Assembly (NCBI GenBank): GCA_964605715.1
Contig: CAZSDV010000007.1
Location: forward strand, 1 to 49,628
Source of the DNA: JAPUME01 sp964605715
GTDB taxonomy: Bacteria > Acidobacteriota > Terriglobia > UBA7540 > JAPUME01
Direction of reading: 5' to 3'
DNA: 49,628 nt
In this document: piece after piece, positions 1 through 8,674 of the stretch
Position numbering within the stretch: the stretch's first letter is position 1
Layout: each line of letters opens with the position of its first letter
Translations under genes and position numbers: made by a program
The notes under the pieces: generated by a model
Database searches by the model: none
Told to the model about the DNA's origin: nothing
Seen by the model: the letters and a program-made list of their open reading frames with translations, nothing else

Positions 1-1
1 C

Positions 2-127
2 TTAGAACAGCTTAGTATCCCTAAAAATTTTAAGGACCTATTTGATCCCTTGCCTGATTTCCGATTTGATATGTCTTCCACCAACCTAAAAGTAAAAGAA
101 AAATCTTTAAATGAAATAGGGGGCTAG
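2..127 (+). CDS. C-terminal fragment of an unidentified protein
   Basis: An open frame enters from the left edge and ends at TAG 125-127, giving the last 41 residues of a protein that starts outside the window. The tail is charged (Lys/Glu rich) with a stretch reading FKDLFDPLPDFRFD. I do not recognise the family. It is called because the frame is open from the first complete codon and ends about 140 bases before the next gene on the same strand. A short run like this can be open by chance. Confidence 0.5.
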   Translation, partial: LEQLSIPKNFKDLFDPLPDFRFDMSSTNLKVKEKSLNEIGG

Positions 128-268
128 AATCAAGCAAGGCCAATTTCAGGATAAAGGACACACCAATCACCTCTCGTCACCATCACTGAGGTATAATCTC
201 CCCAATAGATTATCGGGCGAGATATTTACCCTACGTCAGGTAATAGTGAGCCAGCTGAAGGAGAGAAA

Positions 269-892
269 ATGATGCGCAATTCCATTCTCTTGCAATTGAA
301 GTGTCTGTGGAAAACCGTGATTGTGTTGACACTGGCCACCTCTGGTTGTTCCAGTAATTTCCAAAGCGGAGAAGTAAAAGCAGAACGGACCCCAACTACT
401 CAAGCCTCGAGAAATGTGGTTCATGTGGGAGGTGTCAGTTGGGTTGCCCCGAATGGGTGGATCAAAGGCCCTGAACGTTCCATGCGTGTTGCAACCTACT
501 ACATTGCCGCCATTACCGGGGATGCTGAGGACGCGGAGTGCGCAATCTTTTATTTCGGGGCTGGTCAAGGAGGGACCGTTCAGGCGAACGTCAACCGTTG
601 GTTCAGTCAATTCGAGCAACCTGACGGGCAGCCATCCTCAAAAATTGCAAAAGTAAATGAGCAAACCATTAACGGCCTAAGTGTCACCTTTGTCAATCTT
701 CCGGGAACCTACCTTGCCTCTGGTGGGCCGATGGCACGGCAAAAAAAAGCCAAGCCAGGCTTTCATATGCTGGCCGCAATCGTAGATGCACCCCAGGGTC
801 CGGTATTTTTCAAACTAACAGGACCATCAAAAACAGTCCTTGGAATTCAAGGGGAATTCAAAGGACTCCTTCGAACCTTGGAGAAAAATTAA
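269..892 (+). CDS. Putative exported lipoprotein, unknown function
   Basis: 207 residues. The N-terminus has a positively charged start, a hydrophobic run (residues about 15-24) and a lipobox-like LATSGC with Cys near residue 27, so it is probably lipid-anchored. The rest is a compact soluble domain with alternating beta-type segments and no motif I can name. An AAGGAGAG ribosome site lies just upstream; two ATGs follow each other and the first is taken. A TATAAT hexamer at 192-197 could be the -10 element, although I see no good -35. The 5' neighbour on the same strand is the truncated gene ending at 127. The gene is convincing, the function unknown. Confidence 0.75.
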   Translation: MMRNSILLQLKCLWKTVIVLTLATSGCSSNFQSGEVKAERTPTTQASRNVVHVGGVSWVAPNGWIKGPERSMRVATYYIAAITGDAEDAECAIFYFGAGQGGTVQANVNRWFSQFEQPDGQPSSKIAKVNEQTINGLSVTFVNLPGTYLASGGPMARQKKAKPGFHMLAAIVDAPQGPVFFKLTGPSKTVLGIQGEFKGLLRTLEKN

Positions 893-1309
893 TCACTTTC
901 CCATAGCTAAGTGGCACTGACAAAACTAATATTTTGTATCAACCTTCCACCCCCAGCACTAGAAAGAGGGCCGCAAATTCCAAAACTAAGCTTGGTTGCA
1001 CTTAACAAGAAAATCTCAGTCTTTGGAAAATCTACCTGGACAGCTAGGGTAGGAGTTTGGAGTCTTCAGTTTTCTGTAGCCTTCATGAGGCTGGATTATT
1101 TGCAGAAGGTCACGTTATACTGCAGTGGATGGGGTATTAATCCCCTATCCCGGTCGCCCCGTCTCCTCAAGAGAAGGGCCGCTAGGGCGAGTACTATGAA
1201 ATAGCTAATAAGCCGCAGGATAGGCATCTGTCTGCCGTACCCAGAAACATATTCACGACTCTGATAGGGATTTCTAATCCCAAGCATACATAGTCCAAAA
1301 GGGAGATCA
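893..1309. other. Intergenic region without a recognisable gene
   Basis: This 417-base gap lies between the lipoprotein and the pyrophosphatase gene. Open frames on both strands are short, lack ribosome sites and look random. I see no clear terminator or promoter. A GGGAG ribosome site just before 1310 belongs to the pyrophosphatase gene. Confidence 0.5.
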
Positions 1310-3376
1310 ATGATAATTGAAACCTTGTCTTCTTACGCACCATATGGTGGCATACTCGGCTTAGCCGTCGCCTTTATCCTATACGTCACTATAACTCGAC
1401 AACCTGACGGTAACGAGCGTATGCGCGAAATCGCTGCCTTGATTCAAGATGGCGCCATGGCCTTCTTGCGGCGAGAATACCAAATCCTGGCGGTGTTTGT
1501 AGTGGTAACAGCCTTATTGCTCGGATGGAAATTATCCCCTCAAACGGCAGTTTGTTTTGTCAGCGGGGCACTCTGCTCAATAGCTGCGGGTTTGTTTGGT
1601 ATGAAAGCTGCAACAAAGGCCAATGTCCGTACAACGCAAGCTGCTCGTGAAAAGGGCCAGGCGTCAGCACTTTTGATTGCTTTCGATGGCGGAGCAGTCA
1701 TGGGGCTTGCGGTCGCTAGCCTCGGTCTTTTAGGGGTAGGGTTCTTCTTTCACCTCTTCGGTGACCCTTCCACCGTTTCCTATCTAAATGGATTCGCCAT
1801 GGGAGCAAGCTCCATTGCTCTGTTCGCACGTGTAGGTGGTGGCATCTACACAAAGGCTGCTGATGTAGGGAGTGACCTGGTAGGAAAAGTTGAGGCAGGA
1901 ATTCCGGAGGATGACCCCCGGAACCCGGGTGTCATTGCTGATAATGTTGGAGACAATGTGGGCGATGTAGCGGGTATGGGCGCAGATATATTTGAGTCCT
2001 ACGTTGGATCGATTGTTGCTACAATCGCTATCGGCGCAACTGCCTCCCCTCTACTCGTCAATAGATTGATGACAATCAACCTTAATTCGGAAACCTCGGT
2101 GCTTGCATTGATGGGATTGCCATTAATTCTGGCGCTACTTGGATTAGGTGCGTCGCTGGTCGGAATTACCCTCATGCGCCTTCTCTCCAATACCAGCCCC
2201 GCCAACGCCCTTCGTGCTTCCACGCTCCTGGCCGCCTTGCTCTTCCTAATAGCATCCTTCCTGCTAGTTTCTAGTGCAGGGATAAGTCTTAACGTCTTCT
2301 GGGCAATTCTGGCCGGGACCGCGGCAGGGGTAGTAATTGGCCTAATTACCGAGTTCTATACCTCTGGAAGCCCAATGAGCCAAATCGCCAAGGCCTCCCG
2401 CACTGGAGCTGCTACCAACATCATATGTGGCCTTGCCGTTGGCTTCCAGAGTTGCGCATTGCCAGTCCTAACCATCTGTCTGGCAATTTACCTTTCAAAT
2501 CAAATGGCTGGGCTTTACGGAATTGGTATCGCAGCTGTAGGTATGCTGGCCACAGTGGGAATTACGATGAGCGTGGATGCCTACGGTCCTGTCGCCGACA
2601 ATGCAGGAGGCATTTCAGAAATGAGCCAGCTTGGAGATGCCGTCCGCAAGATCACTGACAGGCTAGACTCCCTAGGTAACACCACGGCCGCTATGGGAAA
2701 AGGGTTTGCCGTCGGATCCGCAGCCTTAACCGCCCTAGCACTTTTTTCGGCTTTCACTGGTGCAATTGACCAGGCACGTCTTAGCAATGGGCTTTCAGCG
2801 GTTCGCATCGAGATTACTGATGCGCGCGTAGTTATTGGCCTACTTATTGGAGGCATCCTACCTTTTTTCATCGCCGCACTAACCATGACAAGCGTGGGGC
2901 GGGCTGCTGGAAAAATGGTGGAGGAAATCCGATGGCAGTTCCGTGAAATTCCTGGTCTGCTAGAAGGAAATCCAGATGCCAAGCCCGATACTGCCCGATG
3001 CGTAGATATAGCCACCACAGCAGCACTAAAAGAAATGGTAGCACCAGGACTCTTGGCAATCACTGCACCCGTTATAATGGGATACGCGTTGGGGCCAGAA
3101 GCGCTGGGAGGAATGCTCGCCGGGGCCACTGCTACCGGCGTTCTGCTAGCCCTTATGATGGCTAATGCGGGCGGCGCTTGGGACAACGCGAAAAAACTAA
3201 TTGAAGAGGGAAAATTGTCCGGCGAAAAAAAGGGTTCGGAAGCTCACAAGGCAGCCGTTGTAGGCGATACCGTGGGAGATCCCTTCAAGGATACTTCTGG
3301 CCCCTCCATGAATATTCTGATCAAGCTTATGGCTGTCGTCTCATTGGTCATCGCACCATTAATCGCCTTGGGGTAA
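1310..3376 (+). CDS. hppA: Membrane-bound ion-pumping pyrophosphatase (HppA)
   Basis: 688 residues, the usual length, with about 16 hydrophobic segments. It couples hydrolysis of pyrophosphate to pumping H+ or Na+ across the cytoplasmic membrane. The substrate-binding signature is intact: DVGSDLVGKVE near residue 185 and the DNVGDNVGDVAGMGAD block at about 211-226, followed by FESY. A second acidic cluster near the C-terminus reads GDTVGDPFKDTSGPS. In the segment GNTTAAMGKG (about 456-465) the position that separates subfamilies is Ala; Lys there marks K+-independent enzymes, so this one should need K+. Whether it pumps Na+ or H+ cannot be read safely. The start has a GGGAG site at good spacing. 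No partner genes lie beside it. Confidence 0.97.
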   Translation: MIIETLSSYAPYGGILGLAVAFILYVTITRQPDGNERMREIAALIQDGAMAFLRREYQILAVFVVVTALLLGWKLSPQTAVCFVSGALCSIAAGLFGMKAATKANVRTTQAAREKGQASALLIAFDGGAVMGLAVASLGLLGVGFFFHLFGDPSTVSYLNGFAMGASSIALFARVGGGIYTKAADVGSDLVGKVEAGIPEDDPRNPGVIADNVGDNVGDVAGMGADIFESYVGSIVATIAIGATASPLLVNRLMTINLNSETSVLALMGLPLILALLGLGASLVGITLMRLLSNTSPANALRASTLLAALLFLIASFLLVSSAGISLNVFWAILAGTAAGVVIGLITEFYTSGSPMSQIAKASRTGAATNIICGLAVGFQSCALPVLTICLAIYLSNQMAGLYGIGIAAVGMLATVGITMSVDAYGPVADNAGGISEMSQLGDAVRKITDRLDSLGNTTAAMGKGFAVGSAALTALALFSAFTGAIDQARLSNGLSAVRIEITDARVVIGLLIGGILPFFIAALTMTSVGRAAGKMVEEIRWQFREIPGLLEGNPDAKPDTARCVDIATTAALKEMVAPGLLAITAPVIMGYALGPEALGGMLAGATATGVLLALMMANAGGAWDNAKKLIEEGKLSGEKKGSEAHKAAVVGDTVGDPFKDTSGPSMNILIKLMAVVSLVIAPLIALG

Positions 3377-3557
3377 AGTTTCCCTAAGGTTCGTAACAGG
3401 ACTAACCGACTAAGACTCTTCCTTTACCAGAAGGAGCTTAGTTACCCTTACGCCTTGGTTGGAAACTCCTGAAGATTAAGTTATGACATCTAGAAATAGC
3501 TGGACGAAAGCTTAGGAGAAAAAGTCTGGTTAACACGTTGATTCCTAGGGAGAATAA

Positions 3558-4238
3558 ATGACAATGCGAAAAATCCTACCTGTATGTACCCTGATAGTCC
3601 TCATCACCTCATCACTTGGATGGTTCTCCTGCCAGCAGCAAGAGGAACCGCAGAAAAGATCGGTGACAAGCATGAATAACGAAGGCTGGATTGACCTGTT
3701 CAATGGCACTGATCTCGATGGCTGGCATTTACAGAAAGCCAGCGGCCCAAATGGCTGGAAGATAGAGAATGGCTTTTATGTCAATACTCCCCCTAGTACT
3801 GACATCATGACCGACAAGGAATTTTACAACTTCCAGCTCCATGTAGAGTTCAATGTTGCACCTGGTAGTAACTCGGGCGTCTACATGCGTGACAAGTACG
3901 AGATTCAAATTCTAGACACTTATGGCAAGCCAACTGCAGACAATGGGTGTGGATCGCTGTACCGGCGCATCCCTCCTACCACGAATGCTGCTCGCCCAGC
4001 AGGAGAATGGCAAACCTATGAAGTAACCTTCATCGACCAACGACTAACTGTGGACCATAACGAAATCCGAATTCTTGACAACGTCGATGTTGGTCCAAAA
4101 GGAACCGGGGCCGCAAGTGACCGCGAGGATGGACCCGGATCCCTTCGGCTCCAAGGGGACCACGGGCTTGTTTCGTTTCGTAATGTTCGAATTCGACCAA
4201 TTTCTCCTGATGAAGCCGAAAAATTCGGACAGCGCTGA
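3558..4238 (+). CDS. Exported DUF1080 (3-keto-disaccharide hydrolase-like) protein
   Basis: 226 residues. The N-terminal 25 or so form a signal peptide ending in WFSC; this is a poor lipobox, so the protein could be secreted or lipid-anchored. The remainder is a DUF1080/LamG-like beta-sandwich with hallmarks W-x-D-L-F-N-G-x-D-L-x-G-W (about 43-56), the SNSGVYMRDKYEIQILD strand pair and a closing SLRLQGDHGLVSFRNVRI. Family members act on or bind sugars, and some cleave 3-keto-glycosides; the substrate here is unknown. A GGGAGAATAA site precedes the ATG. It stands alone between the pyrophosphatase and permease genes. Confidence 0.88.
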   Translation: MTMRKILPVCTLIVLITSSLGWFSCQQQEEPQKRSVTSMNNEGWIDLFNGTDLDGWHLQKASGPNGWKIENGFYVNTPPSTDIMTDKEFYNFQLHVEFNVAPGSNSGVYMRDKYEIQILDTYGKPTADNGCGSLYRRIPPTTNAARPAGEWQTYEVTFIDQRLTVDHNEIRILDNVDVGPKGTGAASDREDGPGSLRLQGDHGLVSFRNVRIRPISPDEAEKFGQR

Positions 4239-4597
4239 AAACAGAGGGATAACAAACCTGAGGAGTTGAGTTAAACCCATCGTGCTTACTTGACATCAAA
4301 AGAACATCACATCCACTTTGTTAAATAAAAAGTGGAAACTGAATGACAGAGTTTTAAATTTCTTCCTAGGTAACCTTACATTGAAGATGGCGTGCGGCTA
4401 AATTTGGAGTGTGCCTACAGCTTAATGAGAGAAGTGTTACATTAACTCTCTCTTTTGGCGTATCAGATCTCTAGTAAAGACCTGATCAAGTTTATCATCT
4501 CTCAGAACATTAAAACTTTAACTGAAGACAACTTCCACCAGTTATCTTTCATATAAACACCAACCCAGTCGACGATTACAACCATCAGGGAGGCGGC
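4239..4597. other. Intergenic region, AT-rich, no gene seen
   Basis: 359 bases between the DUF1080 gene and the permease. A six-pair hairpin (GAGAGA 4427-4432 with TCTCTC 4447-4452) followed by four T residues could be a weak terminator, but the stem has little GC and a 14-base loop. Nothing else stands out apart from the AGGGAGG ribosome site before 4598. Confidence 0.4.
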
Positions 4598-6061
4598 ATG
4601 GGGTTAGAAAATAAATCAGCAGCCTCCAGAAATCTGATCCAAAGTTACCCACCGACATTACGCCGTCACCTAGGAACTTTTAACGCCACAACCATAAATA
4701 TGTCGAATATGGTTGGAATTGGACCGTTCATTACCGTTCCCTTGATCCTGGGGGCTATGGGTGGGCCGCAAGCGCTAGTCTGCTGGTTTTTAGGTGCATT
4801 CATAGCCCTAATGGACGGGCTGGTGGTAAGTGAACTCGGTGCAGCAATTCCCGGGTCGGGCGGGGCATACGCCTTTCTGCGTGACTCATTCGGCAAGCGC
4901 TGGGGCCGCTTGATGGCGTTTCTTTTCGTATGGCAATTCTTTTTCGTTGGGCCGCTAGAGATCGCTTCAGGAAACATCGGCCTAGCGCATTACTTGGGCT
5001 ATATCTGGCCTACGATCGCCTCAGGGAAGCCAATCCTATCACTTTCGGTACCTTTTATACCTGAACCGTTCGTGATAACCCTCCAACAACTGATTGCTGC
5101 CAGTGTAGGAGGGTTTACTATTTTCGCCCTCTACCGAAAGATTACTGACGTTGCAAAGGTTATGATGGTGCTTTGGATTACAATGCTGGTAACAACCGCT
5201 TGGGTAATTATTACCGGCCTCATTCACTTCAATTCTTCATTAGCCTTTGATTTCCCTCCGGAAGCCTTCACATTTAACTTTGCTTTTATTCATGGTCTGG
5301 GAGTTGGCTCATCAATCGTAATGTATAACTTCCTTGGCGATGACCAAATCTGTTACTTAGGCGACGAGGTAAAACAACCAGAAAGAACCATCCCAACTGC
5401 AGTTATTTTGTCAATCATTGGTGTTCTAGTAATTGATTTTCTCGTTTCATTTTCCTTCGTCGGAACAGTTCCGTGGCGGGACATGCTGGACAGTGCAAAC
5501 CCTGCTCACAGTGCTGTGGCATCCGTCTTCATGGAAAAAATTTATGGAGAATGGGCAGGCACTTTAATCTCCATAATGATCGTTGTTACAGCCTTTGGGT
5601 CAGTCTTCGCACTAACGCTCGGTTATTCACGCATTCCATTTGCAGCTGCCCGAGATGGAAACTTCTTCGCTCCAATAGGAAAACTCCACCCTGAAGGAGG
5701 GTTTCCTCATCTCTCATTGCTTGTAATTGGAGGTCTCTGTATAATAGCTAGTTTTTTTGACCTTGAAAGCGTTATTGCCGCTCTTTTAGGGGCGCGGATC
5801 TTGGTTCAGTTTATCGGCCACACTGTTGGGCTATTTGTTCTTCGACATAAATTGAAGCGTGAAATGCCCTTCAAGATGTACCTCTATCCCATCCCGGCAA
5901 TTTTATCGATATCAGGATGGTTGTGGCTTTTTAGCACAATCGACACCAAGCCCATGGCGTATGGACTAAGCACAACAGCGCTAGGCATAATTTCTTTTTT
6001 GGTTGTAACCTGGAGACAGGGTAGGTGGCCGTTCGGGCGCGGCGCACGCCAAAAAATTTGA
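4598..6061 (+). CDS. APC-superfamily amino acid/amine permease
   Basis: 487 residues with about 12 membrane helices. The first helix carries the family pattern NMVGIGPFITVP, and GSGGAYAFLRDSFG follows near residue 90, as in amino acid-polyamine-organocation transporters. It should bring an amino acid or related amine into the cell by ion symport or exchange; the substrate cannot be deduced. A strong AGGGAGGCGGC site precedes the ATG. It points toward the leftward NMG-synthase operon and ends about 50 bases from it, so it is not in that operon. The location suggests, without proving, a role in uptake of a methylated amine, glutamate or another amino acid used with the pathway. Confidence 0.9.
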   Translation: MGLENKSAASRNLIQSYPPTLRRHLGTFNATTINMSNMVGIGPFITVPLILGAMGGPQALVCWFLGAFIALMDGLVVSELGAAIPGSGGAYAFLRDSFGKRWGRLMAFLFVWQFFFVGPLEIASGNIGLAHYLGYIWPTIASGKPILSLSVPFIPEPFVITLQQLIAASVGGFTIFALYRKITDVAKVMMVLWITMLVTTAWVIITGLIHFNSSLAFDFPPEAFTFNFAFIHGLGVGSSIVMYNFLGDDQICYLGDEVKQPERTIPTAVILSIIGVLVIDFLVSFSFVGTVPWRDMLDSANPAHSAVASVFMEKIYGEWAGTLISIMIVVTAFGSVFALTLGYSRIPFAAARDGNFFAPIGKLHPEGGFPHLSLLVIGGLCIIASFFDLESVIAALLGARILVQFIGHTVGLFVLRHKLKREMPFKMYLYPIPAILSISGWLWLFSTIDTKPMAYGLSTTALGIISFLVVTWRQGRWPFGRGARQKI

Positions 6062-6074
6062 TTTTAGGAGAAAA

Positions 6075-6111
6075 GTGGCCTTAAAAACACCTAGACGGCG
6101 CCACCTTTTTT
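6075..6111 (+). terminator. Possible intrinsic terminator after the permease
   Basis: GTGGC 6075-6079 can pair with GCCAC 6100-6104, followed by a run of T at 6106-6111. AAAA precedes the left arm, so the hairpin could also work on the opposite strand. The 20-base loop makes this a modest candidate. Confidence 0.35.
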
Positions 6112-8632
6112 AGGCTAGAGGAATACCAGTTGCCTTTGATGTCACCAACGTAATTGAACGTAAATCTTCAGGTTCCAAATTGTGCAAATTGGTTTTTCCA
6201 GTACATCGGGCCATCATCGAAGCTTCTGCCGCTGCCGCCTTAAGTAAATTCTCAACAGCTTTTGCACGATCATCATCATCACGATCATAGCTAAACTCAA
6301 GTTGATCTTTATCTGTAATCTGCCCACCCATAGCCAGACCAAGAGAAACACTATAAACTGTACCAGTACATCCCATTGCAATTAACTTTGCTGCGTCTGA
6401 GCCTGAACGTGCTCCACCGAAATAAAACAGGTTGATATCCCCTTCACGTTTTAGCGAACGAAGCACCCTCACTGCATCACGAACCATGGTCAAGTCCGGA
6501 TTTTGTATGAGTTCGGGCCAAATTGTATGCATAGCCAACGTTCCATCAAGCACCAGCACATCAAAGTTGTTTTCCAAGGCAAATGGTATTGCAGTCTCAA
6601 GACTTCCAGGCAAGTGAACAGAGAGCCCAAGAACCTGATGATCGCGAACTCTCCTGATGTCACCTAATGTCAGTGTGTCACCATATTGATAGATAAGACC
6701 ATCTGCTTTACCTGAGGCTTTCCCCAGTCCGGTTTCCATCAATTGAAACCAGCGCCCTCCGCCTACTGGCTTCCGGCCAATGTAGATTGCATTGCTGCTG
6801 GCAAGCCCTTTGCCAATAGTTTCTCTAACCTCTTCTGGAGCATGATCAAAGCCCGCAGCAAGGAAAGGAATAGGAAGGTCAAGCTTGTTATTAATGTTAG
6901 TAGCGATCTTGCAGGCCTCACGATAGGGATCAATTACGAGACGTGACAGATTAGCTGGCAGAAATACCAAATCATCTAGTGAAGCTTCGCGGCCTTCAGG
7001 ATAAGGATTCTCACGCGATTTTAAACGTTTGGTCAGCATACTCACGTGTTTTTCATGATCAGTAGACTTCGTACGTGCCATCGAATAAATATCTTCACGA
7101 TGTTGTACAGCATAGTCTGCAGATCCTGTCTCAGCATCACAACGATAACACCGAGCGGCTTCATTTCTAGCGGTCTCCCAGTCATAAGTTCCTTCAATTT
7201 CAGTGAATTCAGCTGGATTGCTGCCTACACCAAAGAATTTTGGTTCGTGGGGGAGGAGTTTCTCCCACATGATATCCTGCGCTACCTCAACTCGGCGTGT
7301 CCTATAAGGCGTGCGGTACGGTAATGGATCTTTTCGTCCATCTAAAAAAGCTTTAATATAGTAGGCGCTTTTTTGACCATGATGCATAGCCATTACGATT
7401 GTCGAACCACCAAAAGCACCATCGCCCGCCGCAAATACTTGCGGGTCTTTAGTTCGCATGGAATCAAAATCAGTATTTACTCGATCTTCACCCATCAGTC
7501 CACATTGGTCTAACTCATCCGATTGCGCCTGTTGGCCCACTGCAGCAATTACCATCCCGCAATGAATAACGTGCTCTGAACCTACAACTTCCACGGGGCG
7601 GCGGCGGCCATCTCCCTCCATTCCACCTAATCCTGTTTTTAGGCAGTGCAGTGCTAACTTACCATTTGAGTCAGTTACGCTGACTTGTTGAGTAAAATAA
7701 ATAAACTCTATCCCTTCCTTAATTGCACCTTCCAATTCAATCTTGCGAGCAGTAATTTCATCCGGACCACGACGATAAATCACTTTTACATGCTTGCAGC
7801 CCGGCAATCGCAGAGCCGCACGACAGGCATCCATCGCCACATCTCCCCCGCCAATCACAACAACAGTTTCCGGAAGCTTGGGGCGCTCACCCCCGTTAAC
7901 ACGCTCAAGAAAACCGACACCATCTACGACACGTTCATCATCTTCGCCATCAATTCCCATTAACTTTCCCACTCCTGACCCGATGGCAAGGAGTAAAGCA
8001 TTGTGTCTTTGTTTTAATTCAGCAAGAGTAATATCTTTTCCTAGTGAAGTATTCAGATGCACCTTTATGCCAGGACATTTCATCATAAGGCGATCAATAT
8101 CTTCTTTGATAACCCTTTCCGGCATTCGAAAGGCAGGTACGCCCCAAACCATCAAACCACCTAAGCGGTCTGATTTTTCATACACATGCACTTCAAACCC
8201 AGCTACGGCTAGGTCATGTGCGGCTGTTAAACCAGCAGGTCCTGCGCCAATAACGCCAACCGTTTCCTTCCGGCTCACTGCAACCGGTTTCGGACGATAA
8301 GTGGCACCAAGTTTGTCCATTACAAATCGTTTCAGGTTGCGAATCATAACAGGTCCGTCACTGTCAGTACGGCGGCAGGCTGGCTCGCAAGGGGCATCAC
8401 AGACGCGGCCACAAATAGAACTAAAGGGGTTAGTTGCAGTGATAGCTTCGAGGGCTTCCTCAAATTTTCCCTCCCAGATATAGCCAATATAGGAAGGTGC
8501 ATCGGTGCCAACCGGGCAAGCTACCTGGCAGGGAGCCGGCACAAAATGAACATCCCGAGTATCATCCTTTTCCTGAAGTTCAAGCGGAGTTTCCGGGTAT
8601 TTAATTCGATCAATGCTATACACATTGTTCAT
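6110..8632 (-). CDS. GltD-like NAD(P)H oxidoreductase fused to a degenerate glutamate-synthase barrel
   Basis: 840 residues. The first 500 or so match the small subunit of glutamate synthase and its relatives: an N-terminal Fe-S segment with Cys near 35, 39, 74, 78, 82 and 86, an FAD-binding GAGPAG (129-134), an NAD(P)-binding GGGDVAMD (261-268), and an AAGDGAFGGSTIV FAD motif near 401. A CYRC pair lies at 495-498. From about residue 545 a second domain resembles the FMN barrel of glutamate synthase (DLVFLPANLSRLVIDPYRE), but the SGEGG flavin motif and the Fe-S cysteines are absent, so it is probably non-catalytic. Likely role: passing electrons from NAD(P)H to the enzyme encoded just upstream. 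It is third in the leftward operon, 42 bases after the fusion gene. Start chosen at the ATG with AAGG about 12 bases upstream. Confidence 0.88.
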   Translation of the reverse strand: MNNVYSIDRIKYPETPLELQEKDDTRDVHFVPAPCQVACPVGTDAPSYIGYIWEGKFEEALEAITATNPFSSICGRVCDAPCEPACRRTDSDGPVMIRNLKRFVMDKLGATYRPKPVAVSRKETVGVIGAGPAGLTAAHDLAVAGFEVHVYEKSDRLGGLMVWGVPAFRMPERVIKEDIDRLMMKCPGIKVHLNTSLGKDITLAELKQRHNALLLAIGSGVGKLMGIDGEDDERVVDGVGFLERVNGGERPKLPETVVVIGGGDVAMDACRAALRLPGCKHVKVIYRRGPDEITARKIELEGAIKEGIEFIYFTQQVSVTDSNGKLALHCLKTGLGGMEGDGRRRPVEVVGSEHVIHCGMVIAAVGQQAQSDELDQCGLMGEDRVNTDFDSMRTKDPQVFAAGDGAFGGSTIVMAMHHGQKSAYYIKAFLDGRKDPLPYRTPYRTRRVEVAQDIMWEKLLPHEPKFFGVGSNPAEFTEIEGTYDWETARNEAARCYRCDAETGSADYAVQHREDIYSMARTKSTDHEKHVSMLTKRLKSRENPYPEGREASLDDLVFLPANLSRLVIDPYREACKIATNINNKLDLPIPFLAAGFDHAPEEVRETIGKGLASSNAIYIGRKPVGGGRWFQLMETGLGKASGKADGLIYQYGDTLTLGDIRRVRDHQVLGLSVHLPGSLETAIPFALENNFDVLVLDGTLAMHTIWPELIQNPDLTMVRDAVRVLRSLKREGDINLFYFGGARSGSDAAKLIAMGCTGTVYSVSLGLAMGGQITDKDQLEFSYDRDDDDRAKAVENLLKAAAAEASMMARCTGKTNLHNLEPEDLRSITLVTSKATGIPLA

Positions 8633-8674
8633 GACATATTCTGCCTTACTTCAACATGTAAAATTGTTGCCAAT

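Noticed and set aside
911..1204. A 97-residue frame after the lipoprotein gene
   Set aside because: It starts at GTG without a ribosome site, has no domain pattern and its composition looks random.
2581..3186. A 201-residue open frame on the minus strand inside hppA
   Set aside because: It mirrors the codon pattern of the pyrophosphatase gene, has no ribosome site and shows no domain. Similar antisense frames inside other genes were rejected for the same reason.
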